A stretch of 64,000 nt of DNA, taken from Actinomadura barringtoniae (GTDB lineage: Bacteria > Actinomycetota > Actinomycetes > Streptosporangiales > Streptosporangiaceae). The stretch's first letter is position 1; every line of letters begins with the position of its first letter. A program made the translations under genes and the position numbers. The notes below the pieces were generated by a model, which was given only the letters and a program-made list of their open reading frames with translations, had not been told where the DNA came from and made no database searches. Below, piece after piece: positions 49,032 to 56,487 of the stretch. The stretch is from contig NZ_JAGEOJ010000023.1 of assembly GCF_017573505.1 (NCBI RefSeq), positions 62,001 to 126,000 of the forward strand, in the 5' to 3' direction.

Positions 49032-50143
49032 AGCTGATCCTCACCGACGAGCAGAAGGAACTCGGCGCCTCCGTCCGCGCCTTCCTCGCCGACACCTCGC
49101 CCATGTCCCGCGTCCGCGAGATCGCCGAGTCGACGTCCCCCTACGACCGGGACGTCTGGACGCGCATGACCCGCGAGCTGGACCTGGCGGCTTTGGCCGT
49201 TCCCGAGTCGCACAGCGGCGCGGGCGCGGGCCACGCCGAGGTCGCCGTGGTCATGGAGGAACTGGGCGCGTCCCTGGTCCCCACCCCCTACCTGGCCTCC
49301 GCGGTGCTGGCTGCCAACGTCCTCCTGGAGTCGGGCGACACCGACGCCATCAAGGACCTGCTCCCCGGGATAGCGAGCGGCGAGAAGGTGGCGACGTTCG
49401 CCATCCCGGTCCCGGGCGAGGAGACCCCTGGCGCCCGCAAGACCGGCAGCGGCTACGAGCTGACCGGCTCCTCTCCCCGCGTCCTCAACGGCGCGGACGC
49501 CGACCTCATCCTGATCGCCGCCACCCTCGCCGACGAGGTCAAAGACGGCTACGCCCCCATCTCCCTCTTCGCCGTGGAAGCCTCCGCCCAGGGCCTCACC
49601 CGTACGCCCCTCACCACCCTCGACTTGACCCGCCCGCAAGCCGCCCTCACCTTCGAGGGAACCCCTGCCCGCCAGATCGGCCCGTCCGACGCGAACGACG
49701 CCATCACCCGAGCCCTCGACCTCGCGTCAGTAGCCCTCGCGGCCGAGCAGTTGGGCGGCCTGCGCCGCTGCCTGGACACCATCGTCGAGTACGCCAAGCT
49801 CCGCGTGCAGTTCGGCCGCTTCGTCGGCTCGTTCCAGGGCGTGAAGCACAAGCTCGCCGACATGCACTGCACCCTCGAACAGGCCGAGTCCATCGTCCGC
49901 TACGCCGCCTGGGCCGCCGACGAAAGCCCAGAAGAACTCCCCGTGGCCGCCGTCCTGGCCCAGTCCTACCTGGGCAAGGCCTACTTCCAGGTCGCCAAGG
50001 ACGCACTGCTCCTGCACGGCGGCATCGGCTTCACCTGGGAGCACGACGCCCACCTCTACTACAAGCGAGCCAAGAGCGCCGAACTCCTCCTGGGCCCGCC
50101 CCGCCACCACCGAGCCCGCCTGGCCGAACGCCTAGGCATCTGA
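49028..50143 (+). CDS. Acyl-CoA dehydrogenase, subunit 2
   Basis: 371 residues, GTG 49028 overlapping the first subunit's stop. Divergent ACAD: the N-terminal helical domain is recognisable (LAALAVPESHSGAGAGHAEVAVVMEELGASLVPTPYLAS), the flavin-binding middle is shortened, and the C-terminal domain has CLDTIVEYAKLRVQFGRFVGSFQGVKHKLADMH and HGGIGFTWEHDAHLYYKRA, where the Glu in FTWEHD is the likely catalytic base of this branch. Forms an alpha2beta2-type enzyme with the product of the previous gene (inference from family precedent). A hairpin follows at 50153. Confidence 0.9.
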   Translation: MKLILTDEQKELGASVRAFLADTSPMSRVREIAESTSPYDRDVWTRMTRELDLAALAVPESHSGAGAGHAEVAVVMEELGASLVPTPYLASAVLAANVLLESGDTDAIKDLLPGIASGEKVATFAIPVPGEETPGARKTGSGYELTGSSPRVLNGADADLILIAATLADEVKDGYAPISLFAVEASAQGLTRTPLTTLDLTRPQAALTFEGTPARQIGPSDANDAITRALDLASVALAAEQLGGLRRCLDTIVEYAKLRVQFGRFVGSFQGVKHKLADMHCTLEQAESIVRYAAWAADESPEELPVAAVLAQSYLGKAYFQVAKDALLLHGGIGFTWEHDAHLYYKRAKSAELLLGPPRHHRARLAERLGI

Positions 50144-50152
50144 CACCCCCGA

Positions 50153-50180
50153 AACCCCGGCCGACCACCCGGCCGGGGTT
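50153..50180. terminator. Terminator between acyl-CoA dehydrogenase and DUF397 genes
   Basis: Perfect 11-bp stem (50153-50163 with 50170-50180) and 6-base loop, between convergent stops at 50143 and 50191. GTTCGTCATTT follows the right arm. Confidence 0.85.
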
Positions 50181-50190
50181 CGTCATTTGG

Positions 50191-50532
50191 TCAAACGTCG
50201 AATTCGCCAGCCTTCACACCCTGGATGAAGGCTCGCCACTCGACCAACGTGAAGACCGAGACGACCCCGCTCTTGCTGTCCCGAAGCGCGACCGTCCCGC
50301 CCGTCTCCGCGCCAGCGAGATTGGTGGCCACCTCCACGCCCTCCTCACCGACGCCCAAGGTGCTCACTTTGAACTCGAATGCCATGGACGTTCCTTTGCC
50401 TAAGTAGGCGGCCCGATCCCGCAGCCACTTGGAACGCGGAACGCTGACTCCGTAGTGCAGCGGACTGACAGCGTCCTCCAGTGCACGTTCGAACTCCACG
50501 AGCGCCCGGGCCAACCGTTCCGGATCAGTCAC
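50191..50532 (-). CDS. DUF397 protein with N-terminal extension
   Basis: 113 residues if started at GTG 50532, which overlaps the stop of the preceding small gene; 64 residues if started at ATG 50385, which has AAAGGAAC upstream. The C-terminal 60 residues are DUF397 (FEFKVSTLGVGEEGVEVATN, TVALRDSKSG, LVEWRAFIQGVKAGEFDV). The 49-residue extension (PERLARALVEFERALEDAVSP, SKWLRDRAAYLGKG) reads like genuine helical coding sequence. Both forms may be made. It is encoded downstream of an XRE gene and is the likely partner of that regulator. Confidence 0.82.
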   Translation of the reverse strand: MTDPERLARALVEFERALEDAVSPLHYGVSVPRSKWLRDRAAYLGKGTSMAFEFKVSTLGVGEEGVEVATNLAGAETGGTVALRDSKSGVVSVFTLVEWRAFIQGVKAGEFDV

Positions 50533-50713
50533 GGCAGGCCCGCTCGAGCAGCCCCATTCGCCGCTCCAGCTCCCGAACGTCGTGATCGGTGACCAGACTG
50601 CCCGCTTGCCCAGGCCACAACGGGAAGGCAAGGAACTCTTCCGTCCAGGACGACCAGACCACTAGCCATTCTCGGTGCCGGTTGTGCAGTTCTCGGGCAA
50701 CGTCCGCGCTCAT
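50525..50713 (-). CDS. Small protein between XRE and DUF397 genes
   Basis: 62 residues (MSADVARELHNRHREWLVVW and a C-terminal helix VRELERRMGLLERACRD), ATG 50713. It overlaps the GTG of the DUF397 gene by 8 bases, indicating coupled translation. Similar short WxxWP-containing proteins sit in XRE/DUF397 loci, but I know no function. CTTGC-type motifs lie just upstream (50754-50769). Confidence 0.62.
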   Translation of the reverse strand: MSADVARELHNRHREWLVVWSSWTEEFLAFPLWPGQAGSLVTDHDVRELERRMGLLERACRD

Positions 50714-50753
50714 GCGTCGAGCCTCGCCTCAATTGCGAACCCAGCGCTAGGAA

Positions 50754-50769
50754 CTTGCGTCTGCTTGCA
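50754..50769. promoter_or_regulatory. CTTGC motif pair upstream of the small ORF/DUF397 genes
   Basis: CTTGCG at 50754-50759 and CTTGCA at 50764-50769, 10 bases apart, the same element as in the 39061-39205 cluster. It lies between the XRE stop (50777) and the start of the next gene, so it may give the DUF397 genes their own regulated promoter. Confidence 0.5.
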
Positions 50770-50776
50770 CGCGAGG

Positions 50777-51625
50777 TCAGAGGGCCGTGATCGCGGCAGT
50801 GATCAACTGACGCGCCGCCGCGCCATGAATCGCCATTGAGGACAGCTCTGCGAAGGTCCGCGCATACAGGTCCACCTCGCTGGCCTGCTGCACGGTGATC
50901 TTGGCGGATACAGTCTCCAGCACCACCTGGTCGTCACCGAGAATCCAGAATCCCTCAACTGGCCACATCGGACGATCAGCGGTGAACGGAATCACCCCAA
51001 GGGACACCGACGGCAACGACATCACATCAAGAAGGTGACCCAGCTGACCGGCCATCACCTCCGCGTCTCCGATGCGAGTCCGGAGCACGGCCTCCTCAAT
51101 CACGACCGCGAAGCGACGTTGGCCCGAATAGAGCAACCGCTGGCGCTCGACCCGTGCCGCTGCAGCCTCATCGCCATCACTGGGGATAGCGAAGAACGCA
51201 GCGATACGACCAAGCAGCGCGGCGGCATAACCCTGGGTTTGGAAGAAGCCGGGCATTACCCCCGGCTCGTAGATTCTGAAAGCTGAGGTCAGTTCCCAGA
51301 GCGGGATCACGGTTTCTTGAAGGCGCTTCAACCCGCCGCGCTGCATCCGCTGCCACTCGACGTACGCGGACCCCAGCTGGCGATTCTGGCTGATGAGGCC
51401 AGCCGCAACACGTTCATCAGCGCCACAGGCCGCACACCAAGCCCTGATGTCGGCGTCGGTGAGAGCTTGATGGCCACTCTGAACTCGGCTGCACTTGGAT
51501 TCGTGCCACCCGCAGAGTGCCGCCACCTCACGTGCTGAGAGGCCGGCGTCGAGACGAAGCTCCCTGAGTTGAGCAGCGAGGTCCTCACGCGCTTGCTGAA
51601 CGGACGACGAGGGATGCTTGGCCAT
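50777..51625 (-). CDS. XRE-family regulator with DUF5753 domain
   Basis: 282 residues. HTH at about 16-70 (LAAQLRELRLDAGLSAREVAALCGWHESKCSRVQSGHQ) and DUF5753 domain with YEPGVMPGFFQTQGYAAALL, RVERQRLLYSGQRRFAVVIEEAVLRT, LPSVSLGVIPFTADR and VSAKITVQQASEVDLYARTFAELSSMA. It is 11 bases downstream of the DUF6879 gene and upstream of DUF397, so the whole set is one operon. A second, sequence-divergent copy of the module at 37535-39024. Confidence 0.9.
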   Translation of the reverse strand: MAKHPSSSVQQAREDLAAQLRELRLDAGLSAREVAALCGWHESKCSRVQSGHQALTDADIRAWCAACGADERVAAGLISQNRQLGSAYVEWQRMQRGGLKRLQETVIPLWELTSAFRIYEPGVMPGFFQTQGYAAALLGRIAAFFAIPSDGDEAAAARVERQRLLYSGQRRFAVVIEEAVLRTRIGDAEVMAGQLGHLLDVMSLPSVSLGVIPFTADRPMWPVEGFWILGDDQVVLETVSAKITVQQASEVDLYARTFAELSSMAIHGAAARQLITAAITAL

Positions 51626-51636
51626 GGGAGCGGTCG

Positions 51637-52158
51637 TCAGGAGGGCCTGTAGTCCCGATGGTCAATACCTCGGTCCCACACCGTCTCGAACGCCGTAGCG
51701 CAATTCTCGGCCAGGTGCGGATCGCGGACGACTTCGTGCCCTGACCACTCGCCCGCACCGCTGAAGTGATTCCACACCACGACCTGCGAGTCGAACACCC
51801 AGAAATCGGATGGTGGTACGCACAGGCCTGTGGTCAGATGCCGAGGCAACCAACGCACCTTTTCTCCTGCCGCTACGTTCACCGGTTCCGTGCACGCCCA
51901 TTCCCAGCGGACGTAATCGGAGACCGGCTCGGAGATGACGCGTGCACGTTTGACGCCGACACCGCGTGCGACCGCTGCGCGTACCACCGAACGCCACCAC
52001 GCGTCGGCCGGGTCATCGTCCACCACCACACCTGTTCTCAGCCACGCTGTGAACGAATCGTCGGCCATGTAGGCGTCTCGCAATTCCAGGTGGATCGCTG
52101 ACTCGGTGGCGTTCGACAACAGTGTCTCGAAGTCGTCCTCAGTCAGCGGTCTCTCCAT
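51637..52158 (-). CDS. DUF6879 family protein
   Basis: 173 residues from ATG 52158 (GGAGG 6 bases upstream). Typical of the family: DFETLLSNATESAIHLELRDAY at the start, then FTAWLRTG, RVISEPVSDYVRWEWACTEPVNVAAGEKVRWLPR and VWNHFSGAGEWSGHEVVRDP. DUF6879 proteins are almost always found beside XRE/DUF5753 regulators and are thought to modulate them; no activity has been shown. It overlaps the preceding small gene by 20 bases. Confidence 0.88.
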   Translation of the reverse strand: MERPLTEDDFETLLSNATESAIHLELRDAYMADDSFTAWLRTGVVVDDDPADAWWRSVVRAAVARGVGVKRARVISEPVSDYVRWEWACTEPVNVAAGEKVRWLPRHLTTGLCVPPSDFWVFDSQVVVWNHFSGAGEWSGHEVVRDPHLAENCATAFETVWDRGIDHRDYRPS

Positions 52159-52384
52159 CAAGGGCCTCCAAAGCCTTCAAGATGGCTGGTTTCATACGCG
52201 CCGGTACCCGCACCGATGATTCGTTGGCCGCGGTCCTGCTGTACGACGAGATCTCGGCCAGGACAGCCATGTCGGTCTCGGTCCAGCCTTGAAACACGAG
52301 TTCTCCCGTCGCGCGATCGACGAAAACCGCTGGCGACCCTTGGTTCTTGCTGGTGTCGTCCTTGCCGATGAACTCTAGAGCCAC
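52139..52384 (-). CDS. Small protein preceding DUF6879
   Basis: 81 residues from GTG 52384, which has GGAGG 5 bases upstream (a longer frame to 52423 lies in the CTTGC motif and is unlikely). Sequence: a beta-like N-terminal half (ALEFIGKDDTSKNQGSP, AVFVDRATGELVFQGW) and a C-terminal helix VPARMKPAILKALEALDGE. Its 20-base overlap with the DUF6879 gene implies coupled synthesis. No named family is recognised; its position suggests that it is the first subunit of the XRE/DUF6879 module. Confidence 0.75.
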   Translation of the reverse strand: MALEFIGKDDTSKNQGSPAVFVDRATGELVFQGWTETDMAVLAEISSYSRTAANESSVRVPARMKPAILKALEALDGETAD

Positions 52385-52414
52385 GGCAACCTCCGCATTG
52401 GTGATGTGCACGCA

Positions 52415-52436
52415 CTTGCGCACAACGACCCTTGCG
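52415..52436. promoter_or_regulatory. CTTGC motif pair upstream of the DUF6879 operon
   Basis: CTTGCG at 52415-52420 and again at 52431-52436, 16 bases apart, about 30 bases upstream of the first gene of this operon. Same element as at 39061-39205 and 50754. Confidence 0.5.
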
Positions 52437-52493
52437 GGTGGCTGCTGGGCAGGTGTCCGGATCCAGCGCGGCGGTGGTCTCGCACTTGATGAG

Positions 52494-52754
52494 TCACTGG
52501 CCCGGAGGGTCTGGGACAGACCCGCTGGTCTTGGCGAGCAGGCCGTGTTCGCGGGCTTCCACTGCCATCGCCTCAGCCGACCGAGAATCTGGCGCGTACA
52601 AGAAGTAGTTCACGTGCCGGGGCTGGGAAAGGTCCGCACCGAGCTTCATGAGCTCGTTCATGACCATGAGGTCCTTGTACTTGATCCCCGGCTGAGGCGA
52701 GCGCTCCTCGGGATCGACGGCCTCGTCGTCCTTCTTCTTGCGAAACAGTCCCAT
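52494..52754 (-). CDS. RraB-like (ribonuclease E inhibitor type) short protein
   Basis: 86 residues from ATG 52754 (MGLFRKKKDDEAVDPEERSP). The body GIKYKDLMVMNELMKLGADLSQPRHVNYFLYAPDSRSAEAMAVEA resembles the first half of RraB-family proteins, which bind RNase E. The family is normally about 100-110 residues; here the second half is missing and the end (SGSVPDPPGQ) is low in structure, so it may be truncated. Ribosome site is weak. Function uncertain. Confidence 0.55.
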   Translation of the reverse strand: MGLFRKKKDDEAVDPEERSPQPGIKYKDLMVMNELMKLGADLSQPRHVNYFLYAPDSRSAEAMAVEAREHGLLAKTSGSVPDPPGQ

Positions 52755-52814
52755 GGCAGGCAAGGTTATGCCGCATTTGGCCTGCTCAGGGCCTCAGTGG
52801 GCCGTCGGTCTCTC

Positions 52815-54089
52815 TCAGAAGGTGCAGGGGAGGTGCTTGATGCCGTTGATGAAGTTGGAGTAGAGGCGGTCGGGCGGGCCGTCGGTGCGGAGGGAGGGGA
52901 CGCGGGTGAAGAGCTCGCGGAACATGACGGTGATCTCGCGGCGGGCGAGGTTGGCGCCCAGGCAGAAGTGGGGGCCGGGGCCGCCGAAAGCGACGTGGGG
53001 GTTGGGGGAGCGGGTGATGTCGAAGGTGTCGGGGTCCTTGAAGACTTCTTCGTCGCGGTTGGCGGAGTTGTAGAAGAGCAGGACCTTGTCGCCCTTTTTG
53101 TAGTCGTGGCCGTTCATCGTGTGGTCGCGCGTCAGGGTGCGGCGGAACTGGATGACGGGCGTGGCCATGCGGAGGATCTCTTCGATGGTGGGGGCGATGT
53201 GCGCCTCGAAATCGGAGAGCAGGAGGTCGCGCTGGGCGGGGTTGTCGGTGAGGAGCTTCAGGCCGTGGGACATGGCGTTGCGGGTCGTTTCGTTGCCTGC
53301 GACCACGAGGAGGATGAAGAAGCTGCCGATTTCTTGGTCGGTGAGGGTCTCGCCGTCGACGTTGGCTGAGACGAGGGCGGAGACCAGGTCGTCGCCGGGA
53401 TCGCGGCGGCGTTTGCGGGCGAGCTTCATGGCCAGGTGGTTGAGCTCGTAGCCGGCCTTCATGCCCATGGTCAGGCCGTAGAGCATGCCGGTGCGCGTGA
53501 TGCCGCTGTTGATGAACTCCCGGCCGCCGGTGTACTCGGGGTCGCCCAGGCCCAGGATGATGTTCGTACGGTCATAGACCATGGGGCGCAGGTGCTCGGG
53601 GATGCCCATCATGTCGCAGATGACCTGCACGGGGAGGCGGGCCGCCACCTCGGTGACGAAGTCGCAGGGGCCCTTGGCGATGAGGTCGTCGACGATGCGC
53701 GTCGCCGTGCGCTGGAGGTCCTCCTCCAGCTTGGTGAGGACGCGGGGCGTGAACGCGCGGGAGACGATGCGGCGGAGGCGCGCGTGGCGCGGGTCGTCCA
53801 TGTTGATCATGGAGCCGAAGTAGCGGGCCATGTAGCGGGGGAGGTCGGCGATGCTGTTGGAGCACGGCTCGCTGGAGAAGACCTCGGCCGTACGGCTGGC
53901 CTCGACGACGTCGGCGTGCTTGACCAGGGCGTAGTAGCCCGCGCCGGTCTTGATGAACGGCAGCTTGAGCTCGGGGAAGAAGGCCGGGTGGTCCAGGGCC
54001 CGGAGATGGGTGAAGGCCTCTTCTCGATGGCGCCGGGGGAGCCCCCAGAACTCCAGGTCCGACAGGTCCACTTCAAGGGTTGTTGCCAT
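52815..54089 (-). CDS. Cytochrome P450 (CYP124/125/142-like clan)
   Basis: 424 residues from ATG 54089 (GAGGA site upstream). I-helix oxygen motif AGNETTRNA, K-helix EEILR, and haem loop FGGPGPHFCLGANLARRE with Cys376 as the iron ligand. The stretches YFGSMINMDDPRHARLRRIVSRAFTPR and VIQFRRTLTRDHTMNGHDYKKGDKVLLFYNSANRDEEVF are typical of the CYP124/125/142 clan that oxidises the chain end of sterols and methyl-branched lipids. No ferredoxin or reductase gene is adjacent. The acyl-CoA dehydrogenase pair 3 kb away would fit the same type of catabolism, but they are in opposite directions. Confidence 0.92.
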   Translation of the reverse strand: MATTLEVDLSDLEFWGLPRRHREEAFTHLRALDHPAFFPELKLPFIKTGAGYYALVKHADVVEASRTAEVFSSEPCSNSIADLPRYMARYFGSMINMDDPRHARLRRIVSRAFTPRVLTKLEEDLQRTATRIVDDLIAKGPCDFVTEVAARLPVQVICDMMGIPEHLRPMVYDRTNIILGLGDPEYTGGREFINSGITRTGMLYGLTMGMKAGYELNHLAMKLARKRRRDPGDDLVSALVSANVDGETLTDQEIGSFFILLVVAGNETTRNAMSHGLKLLTDNPAQRDLLLSDFEAHIAPTIEEILRMATPVIQFRRTLTRDHTMNGHDYKKGDKVLLFYNSANRDEEVFKDPDTFDITRSPNPHVAFGGPGPHFCLGANLARREITVMFRELFTRVPSLRTDGPPDRLYSNFINGIKHLPCTF

Positions 54090-54154
54090 GCCACCGTCCT
54101 CAGAACGACGTTCGGTTTCCATGGAACAGAGGCTCTGAGGACGGTGTCAAGCGA

Positions 54155-54844
54155 TCAGGCGGTGACGATGCGGCGCTGCAACACTCCGCGTTCGATCGCG
54201 GTCCAGGTGGTCGTCGTGAGGAGGTAGACGGCGGCGGCCAGGGGGACGAACGCGGCCATGACCAAGGTGGTGAACGGGAGGAGCTTGGTGATGTTGCCGA
54301 TCGGGCCCTCTGCCTTGATGCGGCGGGACGAGACGTAGGCGACCAGGGCCAGGAGTGCGAAGAGGCCTAGGAAGACCGCGGATGCGGGGGAGAAGAAGCC
54401 CATTCCCAGGGTGCTGATCCAGTTCTGGCCCAGAGGCGCGGCCAGGAGGGTGTGCGCCAGGAGTGCGTTCTGGTGGCCCGCGATCGTGGCGGACATGAAG
54501 AGCCGGTACATCACGAAGAAGAACGGCATCTGCAGCAGGGTGGGCAGGCAGCCCGCCAGCGGAGTGCCCTCCTTTTCATAGAGCGCGGCCATCTCGCGCT
54601 GAAGTCGCTGCGGGTTCTTGGCGTGCTTCTTCTGGATGGCCTGCATCTGAGGCAGGAGCTTGGCTCGAGACCGTTCACCCCGGGCCTGGGAGACCGCGAA
54701 CGGGACCAGGCAGAGGCGGACGATGGCGGTGAAGACGACGATGGCCGCGACGGTCGCCAGGCCGCCCGCGAACGGGTGCAGGACGTCGGCCAGGCCGGTG
54801 ACGAGGTGGTACGCGATGGCTATGGGCGTGCTGAAGACGGACAT
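54155..54844 (-). CDS. YidC/Oxa1-family membrane insertase, accessory paralogue
   Basis: 229 residues, ATG 54844 (GGAGGG 8 bases upstream). Five membrane helices; the conserved region ARGERSRAKLLPQMQAIQKKHAKNPQRLQREMAALYEKEGTPLAGCLPTLLQMPFFFVMYRLF gives the cytoplasmic coiled hairpin and the hydrophilic groove arginine (FTAIVRLCLVPF). It is shorter than the main YidC next to rpmH and lies away from oriC genes, so it is a second copy. A DUF6412 gene lies 75 bases upstream, a known association. Possibly needed for insertion of the redox membrane proteins encoded upstream. Confidence 0.9.
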   Translation of the reverse strand: MSVFSTPIAIAYHLVTGLADVLHPFAGGLATVAAIVVFTAIVRLCLVPFAVSQARGERSRAKLLPQMQAIQKKHAKNPQRLQREMAALYEKEGTPLAGCLPTLLQMPFFFVMYRLFMSATIAGHQNALLAHTLLAAPLGQNWISTLGMGFFSPASAVFLGLFALLALVAYVSSRRIKAEGPIGNITKLLPFTTLVMAAFVPLAAAVYLLTTTTWTAIERGVLQRRIVTA

Positions 54845-54919
54845 GAGTGATGAGCCCTCCGGCTAGGAGTGAAAAGTGAAAGGACGATCGGTGCGTGCCG
54901 CGTAGGCGGGTGGATCCGC

Positions 54920-55186
54920 TCAGGCGGCGATCGTCGAGCCGGGGGCTCTGGGGCGGGGGCGGCCCGCCGCGTCGGGGTCGCACTGGGGCAGGAACGCCGT
55001 GCGGAGGGTGCGTTCGCGCAGCGTGGTGCGCGTCCTGGCGAGGGCGGCGCGGTGCTCGCCGCGGGTGAGCGTTCGGGCGGCCAGGAAGAGCAGGCTCGCG
55101 ACGGTCAGCGTGGCGAGCGTGAGCACGATGTCGCCCGGGAGGACGTCGATGAGCCGCAGCAGGGCGGCGAACATCATCAACGACAT
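54920..55186 (-). CDS. DUF6412 small membrane protein
   Basis: 88 residues, ATG 55186. Two hydrophobic segments (MMFAALLRLIDVLPG and IVLTLATLTVASLLFLAA) and a basic Arg/Ala-rich cytoplasmic tail RGEHRAALARTRTTLRERTLRTAFLPQCDPDAAGRPRP. The tail with FLPQCDPDAAGRPRPRAPG is the family's signature. It always seems to precede the extra yidC gene in actinomycetes. Function is unknown. It starts 9 bases after the upstream membrane-protein gene, so it belongs to the same operon. Confidence 0.85.
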   Translation of the reverse strand: MSLMMFAALLRLIDVLPGDIVLTLATLTVASLLFLAARTLTRGEHRAALARTRTTLRERTLRTAFLPQCDPDAAGRPRPRAPGSTIAA

Positions 55187-55195
55187 ATCACCAGG

Positions 55196-55654
55196 CTACG
55201 CGAGCAGCAGGATCGCGAGCGAGCCCAGCGCGGTGAACGCGGTGATGTTCTTGATCCACGGCATGCGCACGGCGATGGCGGTGTCGCGGTCGGGGTCGCG
55301 GGACCAGAGGGTGAGCGCGGCGCTGAGGGCGCGGCCCGCGCCGAACGCCGTGCCGACGGCGGCGGTGGCGGCGATGCCCTGGTGGCTGAGCAGCAGGCCG
55401 AGTGCCAGGACGTACGGGGTGCTCGCGGACACGTAGGTGCGGACGCCGGTACCGAGCTCGAAGCCGAACTGCAGCGATCCCCGGCGCAGGCGGAACTGCA
55501 GCACCTCCTGTGGGACCTGGCGCGCGTTCTGCGGCAGTGGGATGTCGAACAGTCCCGCCTCGCGCGCCGCTCCGACAGCGGCGATGGTCAGGATCAGCGC
55601 GGTCCTGGTGTACGCGGGGAGGGGCTCGGACAGGCCGGACAGCAGCCACACCAC
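55196..55654 (-). CDS. Multi-helix membrane protein, 5' end unclear
   Basis: 152 residues from GTG 55654, with no ribosome site there. Helices: MVWLLSGLSEPLPAYTR region, ALILTIAAVGAAREAGL, YVLALGLLLSHQGIAATAAVGTAFGAG, ITAFTALGSLAILLLA. The same frame continues upstream without interruption to a TGA at 55772-55774 and encodes a further good membrane helix (AVFTLGLLLGGTLSAAVVW), and beyond the TGA the frame goes on as the small protein below. So the natural product was probably one 248-residue protein, split by one nonsense codon. No family is recognised. The cytoplasmic loop LPQNARQVPQEVLQFRLRRG is conserved in style. Confidence 0.7.
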   Translation of the reverse strand: MVWLLSGLSEPLPAYTRTALILTIAAVGAAREAGLFDIPLPQNARQVPQEVLQFRLRRGSLQFGFELGTGVRTYVSASTPYVLALGLLLSHQGIAATAAVGTAFGAGRALSAALTLWSRDPDRDTAIAVRMPWIKNITAFTALGSLAILLLA

Positions 55655-55771
55655 CGCGGCGCTGAGGGTGCCCCCGAGCAGCAGCCCGAGGGTGAAAACG
55701 GCAAGGACTTCGCCCTGCCGTACAGGGGCCCGCCAACCTGGCGAGAAGAGGACGGCCTCCGAGTTACGCGT

Positions 55772-55942
55772 TCAAACCGAGCCGGACAGCGCGAAGCCCG
55801 CAAGCGCCCCTACCGACGCCCAGCACATGACCGTCGCGTTCAGCGCGGCCGCCGCGACGGCCAGCAGGGCGAGCGCGGCCACCGGCAGCAGGGGTTCGGT
55901 CGCCAAGGACCGGGCCCTGCGCGCGGCGGTCAGTTCTTGCAC
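55772..55942 (-). CDS. Small membrane protein or N-terminal part of the split gene
   Basis: 56 residues from GTG 55942, which overlaps the end of the cysteine-rich gene by 13 bases. Sequence: a basic start MQELTAARRARSLATEP, one long helix LLPVAALALLAVAAAALNAT and a second half-helix VMCWASVGALAGFALSGSV, then TGA. The following membrane gene is in the same frame. Either this is the interrupted N-terminus of that gene or an independent small membrane protein. Confidence 0.5.
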   Translation of the reverse strand: MQELTAARRARSLATEPLLPVAALALLAVAAAALNATVMCWASVGALAGFALSGSV

Positions 55943-56487
55943 GCCATGGCCTTACGGCAGATGGTCTTGTACCAGCTTCCGCCCTTGGACTTCTTCCAGC
56001 CGTCGTGGCAGCGCCAGGTGACACCCTTACGGCAGTTGCCGCAGCTGTGCGCGTACGCCCAGATCCAGCCGTCCCACTTGCCGCCGTAGCACTGGTTGGG
56101 GCGCAGCTTGTACTTGTGGGGGTCGGAGACGCCCGACCTGTGGAAGCCCTTGTACTTGCCGCTCGTACGGCAGCACGTAGGGCACACCAGGCTCGGCCCG
56201 CAGCCGGGGGAGCAGTTGTGGTTGTGGGCATAGGCGGGGCATCGCGGATAGATGTCGTAGTAGCCGCGCAGGCTGTAACCGGCCGCGATGGCCTGCCGCG
56301 CCTGCGGGAAGACACCGATCGCGGTCAGCCCGAGGCCGGTCCCTGCCGCGACCATGCCGCGCAGCACGTTCCGGCGGATCGGCGCGGAGTCGGGGTCCGG
56401 AGCGGGGCCGCTGAAGCGGCGGCGCACTCGTTCGGCGCCGGGCGGGCGGGGGCCGCTCAGCGGGGGAATGTCCTCGAGCTCGATCAT
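55930..56487 (-). CDS. Tat-exported protein with 12 cysteines, MauA-like in design
   Basis: 185 residues, ATG 56487 overlapping the thioredoxin-like gene stop (ATGA). A 37-residue proline-rich head precedes a twin-arginine signal, IRRNVLRGMVAAGTGLGLTAIG, residues 37-58 region, with likely cleavage near QARQAIAA. The mature part of about 115 residues contains twelve cysteines (83, 92, 96, 102, 105, 106, 133, 149, 152, 160, 177, 183), CPTCC and CGNC clusters, and six tryptophans including GKWDGWIW. Methylamine dehydrogenase light chain, which matures with MauE and MauD, has the same twelve-cysteine number, a CxCC-type cluster and tryptophans that form the quinone cofactor. Overall similarity to MauA cannot be claimed. 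Confidence 0.75.
   Translation of the reverse strand: MIELEDIPPLSGPRPPGAERVRRRFSGPAPDPDSAPIRRNVLRGMVAAGTGLGLTAIGVFPQARQAIAAGYSLRGYYDIYPRCPAYAHNHNCSPGCGPSLVCPTCCRTSGKYKGFHRSGVSDPHKYKLRPNQCYGGKWDGWIWAYAHSCGNCRKGVTWRCHDGWKKSKGGSWYKTICRKAMACKN

Noticed and set aside
55772..55774. Selenocysteine reading of the in-frame TGA
   Set aside because: The context (GSGSV then TRNSE type) has no redox motif and no convincing hairpin was seen just downstream; a nonsense change or two separate genes is simpler.
55930..56487. Calling the cysteine-rich Tat protein methylamine dehydrogenase light chain
   Set aside because: Cysteine number and partner genes agree, but the spacing differs and the heavy chain and MauG are absent, so only a resemblance in design is claimed.
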